Positions 1-10,900 of a stretch of 31,896 bases of DNA are shown here, in pieces. Made by a program: the position numbers and the translations under genes. The notes beneath the pieces were generated by a model, which saw only the letters and a program-made list of their open reading frames with translations, was not told the origin of the DNA and searched no databases. How positions within the stretch are numbered: position 1 is the first letter of the stretch; every line of letters begins with the position of its first letter. Origin of the DNA: Apostichopus californicus (taxonomy: Eukaryota > Echinodermata > Holothuroidea > Aspidochirotida > Stichopodidae); NCBI GenBank assembly GCA_020650975.1, contig JAIPMN010002349.1, positions 1-31,896 on the forward strand, written 5' to 3'.

Positions 1-772
1 ATCAAGTTTTAAACTGGCAGATTGGTTGATACATGTTCTAGAGAACATTCTTTGATGGATCCCAAAAATATAGGACTTTGAAATTTTCGTGTCATGGCCA
101 CTTTAAGATGTAGCATGTTGCTATGGCAACTAAAACATATTGGCACGAGGGACTGCATGCCAAAAAGTGAGTTTACATGTACGTCAAACATTTGTCTAAT
201 TTTTATCATAAAGTTGATGGAGTTTCATACCATTTCCAATATTTAAAACAAGTTTAATCCCCTTCTCAAATTGATAAAATGGTATTTAAGAATTCCGTTG
301 AACTTATGCACCTTTGTAAAAAAAAAAAAAAAAAATAGGGAAAAGAGAGGGATGGAATTTTTTCCATGTTATTAGAGATGAAAATCTTGAAAGCCACTAT
401 AAATTTTGAATGTTTGCATTTAACTACAGAAAGAAATCACACAACCATTCAGGGTTACATTCTATGAGTTGGGGATGGGGGGGGGGGGAAGGAGGTTGGG
501 CAGGGTAGCACTTGGTAGTTTTAGTTAAGCTGCTGTCCATTCAACTTTTGATGTTCTTCCTTGAGTAACGCTCAATCTTTCCCGTAAAATGTCCCATCTG
601 ACCAGTTTGAATTTCAAACATGCTACAGCCCAATTAACATTATTGAATCAAATCATTCAATGAAGAAACATTGCACATCCTCTAGTACCTCTACCATAGT
701 AGGAAAAATTAGGACCTTAGTTTGACACTGTACAGTACTGTACAGTTCTATTAAGTACTGTACAGTCAGTGT
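1..772. other. Upstream or first-intron DNA, no gene seen
   Basis: Contains an A-run (about 318-335), a G-run (about 476-488) and three copies of the perfect palindrome ACTGTACAGT at 727-736, 737-746 and 757-766. I found no exon with the expected XPF N-terminus. The stretch is probably an ERCC4 intron, since the next exon begins in mid-codon. Confidence 0.6.
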
Positions 773-1290
773 AATAATAATAAAATTACACTTATATAGC
801 GCTTAATACAGTGTTTCAAAGCGCCTTACAAAGTGAGAAATACAAAGGAAACCAAGGGGAAAAAAAGGAAACTAGGAATTAAACAGAAAAGTTTTAAGTT
901 GTGTCTTGAAAATACAAAGGGAGGGAGAGTCACGAACGTGAAATGGGAGTTTGTTCCAAAGAGAAGGCGCAGCAACAGAAAAGGCACGATCGCCATAACG
1001 AGTGCGGGTACTTGGACCAGGAGTTAATTGCAAATGCACATGATAGGAAGAGCGAAGCGTAATTGTAGTTGACAGACGCAAAGGAGTAAGGAGGTCAGTG
1101 ATATATTGAGGGGCAAGCCTGTTGATCGCTTTGTAGGTGTGAAGTAGGATCTTAAACTGGATGCACTGAGAGATGGGAAGCCAATGCAATGAACGGAGTA
1201 CAGGAGTGATGTGATCAAACTTTTTAGTGAGTGAGACTAGGCGCGCAACAGTGTTCTGAATTTTCTGAAGGGGAGCTGTATGAGAAACTA
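773..1290 (-). mobile_element. 5'-truncated CR1/L2-like LINE, 3' end
   Basis: Minus-strand frame from about 1285 to the stop at 872 reads LQKIQNTVARLVSL, LHWLPI, FKILLHTYKAINRLAPQYI and DRAFSVAAPSLWNKLP. This is the typical C-terminus of the reverse-transcriptase protein of CR1/L2-type non-LTR retrotransposons. It is followed by a non-coding tail with AAGGCGCTTTG, GCGCTATATAAG and a short (TTA)n end at 773-783, as these elements have. Only the last ~135 codons remain, so it is a dead copy. It lies antisense to ERCC4. Confidence 0.82.
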
Positions 1291-1840
1291 TATGTTTTGT
1301 AGTTAACCAAATCCGTCGATATTAGCGGACATGGTTTTAATTAGTTCAAAACTCATGTGATGGTGTACTTGTTTAATGTCAACTGGTGTAGTATGTTACA
1401 TTACTGTATGTGAATTATATGACCAGACACTTAAAACTGACCAAGGGATGACCGTGTCAAACTGCTGGTGTCAGTGTGCTGGACCCCATGCTGATCTCTA
1501 TGTTACCTTACAAAGGTAGATATGACCCCCCTTCCCTCCCCCCCCCCCCTCATTTTGGAAGATTTTGATCTGGATGATCAGCTAAGTTGGCCTTGCTAGT
1601 CTCCAAAGTTGACCTAAATTCCCTCCAGATTTGGCCTGTACAGTAACTGCAGTATGCTGGCATATAGATTGTACCACAAACAGTATGTATACAGTATATA
1701 TACATAAAAAATAACAGTTTGTTTTTGCTAACTGCTAACACACGCTTGCACAAGTCAATGGTTCTATAGCGTCAGTTCAGGGACAGTGCCTAACCATACA
1801 TAAAAAATACCAAGTTTAATTTTGTTTCTTTGCTTTGCAG
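1291..1840. other. Non-coding DNA before first seen ERCC4 exon
   Basis: No coding signal; a C-run at about 1536-1548 and the pyrimidine tract and acceptor at about 1820-1840. Confidence 0.5.
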
Positions 1841-1937
1841 GGGCCTTGGGATGGAACGACTGTTCACCAACCTCCTGCAGCTCTATTGTGATCCTGGAAA
1901 CCTTTTGTTAGTCTTGAACACCTCCGAACAAGAGCAG
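1841..1937 (+). CDS. ERCC4: ERCC4 exon (first seen), N-terminal helicase-like region
   Basis: Starts after TTTGCAG and ends before GTCTGT. The first base completes a codon begun in an upstream exon, then 32 residues follow, beginning [16 protein letters not shown]. This aligns with the human segment after 'VVCAR', so the start codon lies in an exon upstream. I found no such exon between 1 and 1840. Confidence 0.93.
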
Positions 1938-4900
1938 GTCTGTAGTTCCCTCCTCGACTTGGTACTAACCTGACAGGCATAAACTGAAGTTAACTGTACT
2001 TAAATCGCAAGCGAGCATACTGTACAAGAGTGGCTTTCAGGTTCAGTACAGTAAAAATATATATATGTTAAGATACAAAGACACCAATGGGAGTGAGTCC
2101 TGTATTTAGCTGCATCCAGGGTCCCTTACAGGTCTGTATTTGTTTGTCAAGGGCAGTGCCAGATGTACGTGTTTGGTAACCTAAACCATTGTTACTCGAG
2201 TTTCACCTCTGTGCGGCGATCATCAGAATTATATATTCAGTACATAAAATTTAAGAGGCCCTTCCTTCCTCCCCCCTCCCCCCTTCCCCCCTCCCCCTCT
2301 CCCATCACTTCCCCACCCAAACAAAACAAATCTGAAATTGACATTTTATGAGGTCCCTGTGGCTTGAGAGGCCCTAAGCTGTAACTTAAATGTAGCTTAA
2401 ATGCTTCAATCCAATACTTGCCAAGGGGAGTCAGATACTCAATTAACTCATTTAATGTGGAAAACACTAATTGAAAAAGAATGTTCAGAGAGAAGATTGT
2501 GTACTTTGTTCTTAAATTTGAAAACACGACAGCGACAGTCAGTGAGTAGACTGTTTGTAAGAATTCCATTTCATGGACCACAGTTTGCACTGCCTGCATA
2601 ATATTGCCATGTTTCTAGAGTAGCAGAATGTCCTAGTACAATGTATCCAAATTTATATATTGTTTATAGTGTTTAAATTGTTCAAGATTCAGGTCAGGCA
2701 TGTAATGTTTAATATATATAAATGAAAATCGTAATGCGTTGGAAAATCAAGAACAGTGAAAAAACTTCTAGCCTCCACCGGGATTCGAACCTGGGCCTCC
2801 CGCTCTGTACGCAGACACCCTAACGACTAGGCTATGGACGCTGATTTTATGTCTAGAGGTTTGAAACCGGTAAGGAAGGTATAACACACCAGAAAAATTC
2901 CACTTCACGACCGGTTTCGTCCTTTTGGGACTCATCAGGCGAAGGTAGGAATCGAACCCCGGATCTTCGTGTCACGAACCTAAGCCCGTACCACTCGACC
3001 ACAGTGATTCTACTGGTGTGTTAAAGCGTATAAATTGGCTTTGAATAACTGTCATTAAGGGCGTATTGCCCAAGTATTAAGATTGTACAGAGTGCACCCC
3101 TGGCGCTTTGGATATATTGCTATACAACCTGTGTGGGTTAGATCCTTCTATTAGCAGGACAATAGCCCTCCTCTTCCATACATCCTGTTTGATTGAGTTT
3201 AAGCAGTGGCCTACAGTATGTTCAGTGTGTATACCATCCCCTCCCATGAAAAGAAATGAACAAACAACTTTACAAAAGTTTATTAACTTTAAAAAAGACT
3301 GTTTTGTTTTCAAAGCAAATAAAACACCTCCACAGGATAGTCTATCTACAGCAAGTCCTCGGTCAACCCTAACCTAGTTTGCATTGTAAGGAACTTGACT
3401 ACATTCGTTGTTATTGAGGGATTTACAAAAATAGAAACCTAAACCTGCAGTGATTGAGAAACAAATAGATCTGTTGGCAAACATCCAATGTTAGCAATGA
3501 AATCTAACCATTGAAGGCAGTGGTTGGCAACCTATTTAGACCATTACTCAGCCAAAACCTTTTGGCAGGGTTTCTGCTGCAACCCATCAAACATCTCCTG
3601 CCCCCCCCCCCGGCCCCCTGCTCCCACCCTTTTCATTCAAATTTGTCCTTACAATGCAGGAACATGGTTTCTTATCTTATGCGATGGTTGGCATTGTTTT
3701 CTTTCCAAATGCTCGTCGATCACTGTTTGAGGGATCAAAAGTGTAGTCCTGAGATTGGCACACAGGGCCGCAGTATCCAACATATTACAATACCTTGACT
3801 TTATGCCAAATTTATCCAGTTTATGAAACAATCTCGTAACCCACCAAAAATCGCTTGCGACCCAGACAATAGGCCTTGACCTGTAGGCTACGGTTCGTCG
3901 ATATAAAGGTATGCGTTGCCTTAGTGCAAAAGAATTTCCAGGTCTGAAATTGATATTGAGAAAATGACATGGGGAAGGATTTACCTTCATAATTTGGCTT
4001 AGCATGAGTACTAAATGCAAAACTTGTTAAACATTACTTTGTGCTAACATTGCTTCCTTTCTCTGTTCTTTTTATCAGAGATTTTTGATGGAGGAATTAG
4101 AGAAGGTCAAGACCTCTGTGATGCCTCGCGTTGTCAACAATGAAGTCGGTACCACAGAAAGGTAAAAGAAACTTGCTGGTGCAGTCAAAGACTTGGTTTG
4201 GATTTACTATATAAATACTGTATGCTCCCTATCAACCAGTATCACACTGTCACTAATACCTGGTCCATGAATTCATATACTGTATGCTCACTATCATCCA
4301 GTACCACACACTGTCACTAATACCTGGTTCATGAATTCATGTACTGTATGCTCACTATCATCCCATATCACACACTGTCACTAATACCTGGTCTATGAAT
4401 TCATATACTGTATGCTCACTATCATCCAGTACCACACACTGTCACTAATACTTGGTCCATGAATTCATATACTGTATGCTCCCTATCATCCAGTACCACA
4501 CACTGTCACTAATACCTGGTTCATGAATTCATATACTGTATGCTCCCTATCATCCAGTATCACACATTGTCACTAATACCTGGTCTATGAATTCATGTAC
4601 TGTATGCTCACCATCTTCTAGTACCTACTATTAACATTTGGCCACATTATCATTAGGCTACATTAACATTAGGCTACATTAACATTAGGCCACATTAACA
4701 TTAGGCTACATTCACACTAGGCCACATTAACATTAGGCCACATTAACATTAGGCCATATTAACATTAGGCTACATTCAAGGCATTGAAGACTCGCCCCAA
4801 ACCCTGTGCGGCCATCTGAAAAAGTTAACTTTCTGTTGCTTGCAAGTGATGTTTTGTTTATTATCCCTACAAAATGCAGACAGTAATGAAATGTGATACC

Positions 4901-7900
4901 TTGTTATCTTTAGCTGGACCTGAGATGTGTATCATTTGTATACTTTGCTGTGGGTATTGACTGCAGCTGTATGTACTGACTGTACACTAGTGTCTATTTA
5001 CCGACGGTAGCAAGCTGTGTGTGTATTTTCTGGGATCGATGGTGGTGTTTAACACTTCTGTTACACCTCATTCGAAACTAGGTCAAATTACCGGCATTAG
5101 ACGTTTCTTTTTGCGCAAGTGTTCACACCCTTTAACATCCAATAACCCGCTGAGGTTTGAACCATACTAAGTACTTTCTTTGGATCTGGGATCATTTCAG
5201 TAGCCTAACAGTGACAATGAAGTATGTTAATTAACTAGAGACACATCTAATTGAATACAAACATAGCTAATTGCTACAATGGAAATTAAATCTCATGATC
5301 TTTAAAACTGATGAAGCGAAATTTTAGTGACATGAATATATATTATCTCTTCGTAGGCAAGCGGTCTATCTAGAGGGCGGTGTACTTTTCATCACGTCCA
5401 GGATCCTGGTGGTTGACCTGCTGACAGATCGCATACCGACCCATCTCGTCACCGGCATAATCATCAATAAAGCTCATAAGTACGTACTTTGTTAAGTCAT
5501 TATTTATTTATTTATGATGTTATTTTACAAAATTTCTATAGCGCCTTATCCAATCAGAAATTGCTCTAAGGCGCTTTACAGTAAAATACATACAAACATG
5601 ATATATAAATCATTAATGTAAGGTAGAAAAAGGGTAGAAAATTTGTCATATACAATCTGACAATAAATTGTATAAAAACTGCAAATGGGAAATCGAAAAT
5701 TATAAAAACAAATTCTTAAAATTTAAAATATTATATAAGTGTAAAATATTTAAAGCGCTATAAATGCAAAATGGAAATTGCGTTGTAATAATGTGACAAT
5801 ATAAATAGTATAGAATGCACGGTTAATGGAATGCAGATCTAAAAAGAAAGTCATATGTTGGTCCCATTGTCGACTGGCTGAAAGATAAATCACAGGTTAT
5901 GTACCTCAACACTATCAGTACTGCATTATCTTACAGTTTAATACAGATTGACAAGAGGGACAAGAAATTATATCAAGCAGGCAAGGCTAGTCAAAGGTCA
6001 ATAAAGTTTGACCCTTTTCAAGATGGTAAAGCTAATCTTTAGCAGAATTGCTGATAAGCATGTGAGACAAACATTTTTTTCAGCATGTGTAAGTGAAGAT
6101 TTGCTCTTATAATGCACGTGTGAACTACATTAGCCCTGTGACTCTCCCAGAAGTAGATTTCAGTTTTTCATTTAGTTTGGCCGTTGTATAATTATTTGGT
6201 TGTTAAGCAAACTAAGTTTTGTTTTTTTTAAATTTTAATGTTTGAAACTTAGTTGATTGCAACAAAACCCCAGGCATCTCTAAGGCTACTTGTGTGAGAT
6301 TTTTCCAGCTTGTACAAGGTTGTCTTCTGTAATTTAATTATTTTAATTTGCCTCCTTTGCTTATGCCTGTCAAGTTCTGTACTTCTATTTATTTATTTAT
6401 TTCTTGCTAGTTCTTAAAGCAGCATTTTGCGTTTTGTCGCCGTTTTCCACTTTTTTGACAAGTCCATCAAGTTTTTTACATATATCAATCACAAAACAGC
6501 AAACTAAGTTATTAGCCAAGTTATTTCCCTGCCAAAAGCGTTAAGTGGCGAGTAATTAATGACATTTGCAGATAATGAGCAAACTGTCCACCGACAAATT
6601 CCACATTTTATATTAATCGCATACAGTTCCCCCAACCCACTAGTTTGAATCCAACCAATCATAGATACAGGTTTAGTTATGAGCCGTTGCTAAAAATAGA
6701 TTCAAACGTCGAGTTGGTAACTTGGTACAACCAGCGAGCTGGACTCTAACAGCTCAGTCCCTGGTACAACTGCCATAGACAATCTATACAAATCAAGCAT
6801 GGTGTTGTATTACGTATTGGCCAATGACGTTAGTAGCTTTTATATATTCATATTATGGGCGAGGTTTATTTGGATCCCAACGGAAAATATCTTTGAGAAA
6901 AACAAAGTTGAAAGTTGTAAATTTTTCGACTGTTTTGCCACCATTTGAAGTAAGATTTGAATAGATAAGCTAGTTATGTATGTCGTTATGGCATCGTGGA
7001 ATCAGTGAGGTTGAGAAAAACCATAGAAAAGAACGCAAAATGCTGCTTTAAGTGATTAATGCCTTGAACCTCACAGAATTTTTTTTTTTAGAAGCTGAAT
7101 AAATGAGATGTGTACAAAAAAAACATTAATTGTCATATTTCTTATTTACACATTTCATTATTCATTCATTTCTACTTTTTATTCTTTCAATATTTTTTTT
7201 CCATACAGGATAATCGATTCTTGTCAAGAAGCATTCATTCTGAGGCTGTTTCGACAGAAGAATAAGGAAGGCTTCATCAAGGCATTTTCTGATTATCCTC
7301 AGGCATTTTCAGCTGGATTCTGTCACATGGAGCGAGTCATGAAAAATCTCTTTGTGCGGAAGCTGTTTCTTTGGCCAAGGTTGTGAATATTAAATACAAT
7401 CAATCATATTAAGAGCCAATTAAAATATGAAATAACATTTTCTAACTGCACAATGATTTAGGGAAGAGACGTCAATTATATTTATATTTGTTAAGTCCTG
7501 GAAACTATCATTGACGTAACCCTATGCAATTCCTTTGAACCACAATCCTCAGAAACTCACAATATTGCAAGTTTATGTTATTTAAGTTAGGTATCAGACT
7601 GCAGGTTGTTGATACACAGGTTAACACAGAGCAAAGTGAAGGGTATGGACCTAGAAAAGAACAAAATTGATAAATCAATCGGTACAGTGCAAAGAGATTC
7701 TGCCATTATGCTGTGTGGTTGACAGGAAGTATATAAGTAAACAGATATTATGTTATGAGAATAACATTTGTGTAGGCCACACCACTCAAACAAGAAAGGA
7801 TTGCATGTCGGAGGGGAGGGGTGGGTTGGTGTTAGTTGGAACTGACAAAGATGATGCAGAAAAATACCAGAGATGAACACTGGACATCCTCCACGAACAA

Positions 7901-10900
7901 TGATCTCCACAAGTATCCCGTGCTATAGTTAGAATTATATTATATCTACCGAGAGGAAGAGCCAGCCTCAATGCCAGTTACATTGTATAAAGGACAACTT
8001 CTGCCACCACAATGTTAACCTACATGGGAGGGTCAGACTTCTCCCACCACAATGTTAACCTACATGGGAGGCTCAGACTTCTCCCACCACAATGTTTACC
8101 TACATGGGAGGCTCAGACTTCTCCCACCTCAATGTTAACCTACATGGGAGGCTTAGAGTTCTCCCACCACAATGTTAACCTACATGGGAGGCTTAGAGTT
8201 TCCCACCACAATGTTAACCTACATGGGAGGCTCAGACATATCCCACCACAATGTTTACCTACATGGGAGGCTCAGACTTCTCCCACCACAATGTTAACCT
8301 ACATGGGAGGCTCAGACTTCTCCCACCACAATGTTTACCTACATGGGAGGCTCAGACTTCTCCCACCACAATGTTTACCTACATGGGAGGCTCAGACTTC
8401 TCCCACCACAATGTTAACCTACATGGGAGGCTCAGACTTCTCCCACCACAATGTTTACCTACATGGGAGGCTTAGACTTCTCCCACCACAATGTTTACCT
8501 ACATGGGAGGCTCAGACTTCTCCCACCACAATGTTAACCTGCATGGGAGGCTCAGACTTTCTGAAGTAAATAAATGTCCCTCGTGTTAGTGATGCAGCAA
8601 ATGAATGATAGGTATTTCATGCTCCATTGCACTTTCAATAGAGAAAACTTTAAAAAGGTCAGCAACCTGTACGGTAATCTTGAAAGTACTACCAACTATT
8701 TGTGTTGTATTTCCAAATCCCCAAAGAAATACATTGTAAATTTTGCTGGTATTTCTTGCTTTACAGGTTTCATGCCAATGTACATACTGTTATGGAGAAA
8801 CACAAGGTAAGTTCAGAAATGATTTAATAATATCTCATATATTGTCATATATTAGTATGGAAATATATTTAATTTCATCTGTAAGCTCCTTTAAAGTCTG
8901 TTATAGGTACCCTGGATTTGTTAATGCATCCCTGGGAAGATGTTTAGTCTCAAGTTTATCACCTTCGATTATATAGAACAATTTAAGGAATTGTATCTAA
9001 CATCATTTAAATTGAACCCTTCCATAACAATGAGAGATTACAGATACCAAATGTTCAAATGTCGTAGACGAGTGTGCATGAAGGCGGAGCTTACTTGGAA
9101 ATGTATTGACTTCACCTGTGATTGGCTCTTTGAAACAATGTGCTCATTAATATTGAAATTGTTTAGAGGTGTGCAGATTGTTCACCAATCAGCAGTAGTC
9201 TCCCGTCAACCTTTTTTTATTTAACCTACTTAATGTAAAGATGGTTATAATTTATCACTTGACTCACCTTATGTTTCACTGATCATTCGACTTTAAATTT
9301 GAGAGAAGGAGTGAGTTTCAAGTTTCAAGTTTATTAAAATCCAGCATAAATACATGAAAGTATATATTTATAAATAGGATATGAAAAACAGTTAACAAGT
9401 TATAAAGCTTAAAATAGCATGTTCTGTATGTACAAATAATAAATCAAAAGTTAATAAATGAATTAAGGTCAGTTTTGTGGAACAACACCCTGAATAAATA
9501 TGGCAGCCCTATAAACGAAAGACTTTTAAAACGTACAGTTTGAAATTTTGGCGTGATTGTCCTATTTTTCAAATTATAATTAGTCATTTGAAGAATTGAA
9601 TCAGCAGAAAATAACTTGCAACGTTTAAATTCTTTATTTTGGAGACACTAATCGGTAATTTTAACGCTTCGTGACCTACCTTTCCATCAACCTCTCGGGA
9701 CAACACCCGTATTACACACCCTCTACCCGACACTAGCTGGAGTCTCGTCCCATATATTGTGAATATGAAAAGCGGTAATAGAAAGCAATATCATGTAGTT
9801 AATGATAGCTGAAACATGATAATCTGTAAACGTCAGATTCCATTTTGGTCTGGAAGAGGTCAAAGTTCAGGCATAGTTCCCTCAGACCCATCAGCCAGTT
9901 CTCGTTGCAGAATCCTACTGCTTCACCCAATAGGAATTTTCTAAAATGTCATACAATCACCTTCGGTCTTCCTGATATTCAGACCCTCAGTGGTTTATTT
10001 CATCCTCTTCGAAGTCCAAGCATAGCAAGGAATGACGATGAATAAAAACATGCCAAAAGAGTCACTCCGGTAGACCTGTCCATTAAGGACCTTTTGTTTT
10101 TCAAACGGTTAACTTTTCATGCAGACATTCAGTACCCACTACACTACTTGTACCGGGTAGCAGTACCCAATACACTACATGTACCGGGTATCAGTACCCA
10201 ATACACTACATGTACCGGGTATCAGTACCCACTACACTACTTGTACCGGGTATCAGTACCCACTACACTACATGTACCGGGTATCAGTACCCACTACACT
10301 ACATGTACCGGGTATCAGTACCCACTACACTACATGTACCGGGTATCAGTACCCACTACACTACTTGTACCGGGTATCACACCAAAGCTATCTCTCTGTT
10401 TTTTTTGTCTTACAGATTGATGTGGTGGAGCTTGACTTTAAGATGACACCAGCCATGCAGGCTATTCAGTTAGGAATATTGGATATCATCAATGCCTGCA
10501 TCAAGGAGATCAAGAGAACAAACACGACAGTAAGCTGACAATTGCATCGTTATCTGCTTCATTCAATGGGGGCAGGACCTGCGTTGTTGGAGGGAGCGTG
10601 TTTTTATTCTGATAAGATTCCCAAAGTCAGTCAAACTGTGTGGATTTGACCTTTGCACTCTATAGCTATGTGGCAGAATATGGTCATACAAGATATGACT
10701 CTGCTCAGGGTTTTTTTGGGGTGGGGGGGTTTCTCTACCCCCACCTTTTCCTCCCCCCTTTTCCCCCTTTCGTTTTGGTCGTTAATCTTCCAAGCTTTTG
10801 CTCCATGCATGGAGAAGTATGTCCTGCATTCAATAATGCTGGTCCAAGAGAGAACTGAAATGGCAAATATGTCACACACAAACAGAAAAGCTGCATCAGC

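Larger units (their letters stand above)
2752..3023 (-). mobile_element. Composite SINE-like element: tRNA-like, hammerhead, tRNA-like, T6
   Basis: Read on the minus strand the order is: a tRNA-like unit with A and B boxes (about 3010-2940), a hammerhead-ribozyme core (2938-2914), an inverted-repeat hairpin (2918-2863), a second tRNA-like unit (2841-2770) and a run of six T (2763-2758) that could stop RNA polymerase III. An 11-bp inverted repeat (CTGGTGTGTTA/TAACACACCAG) joins 3013-3023 to 2882-2892. Schistosome Sm-alpha SINEs are a known precedent for a Pol III element with a hammerhead. The family here is unknown, and the element borders are approximate. Confidence 0.6.
1938..4078 (+). other. 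ERCC4: ERCC4 intron
   Basis: A 2.1-kb intron. Besides the composite element at 2752-3023 it contains a C/T-rich tract (about 2265-2312) and a C-run at 3599-3611. No conserved reading frame was recognised in the rest. Confidence 0.7.

Noticed and set aside
1..1840. Search for the missing ERCC4 first exon
   Set aside because: No ATG-containing segment ending in a donor and resembling the XPF N-terminus was found; it probably lies upstream of the window.
2770..2841. Functional tRNA gene
   Set aside because: The cloverleaf is good, but the anticodon would be ACA, an acceptor pair is mismatched, and it is embedded in a repeat composite.
3649..4020. 123-codon minus-strand frame
   Set aside because: Intronic, no conserved motif, no codon signal.
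8012..8569. 185-codon open frame, + strand
   Set aside because: Lies wholly in the 40-bp tandem array; the unit simply lacks stops. No family resemblance.
10094..10538. Overlapping frames of 78-119 codons, + strand
   Set aside because: Products of the 31-bp array; only 10416-10529, in its own frame, is a real ERCC4 exon.
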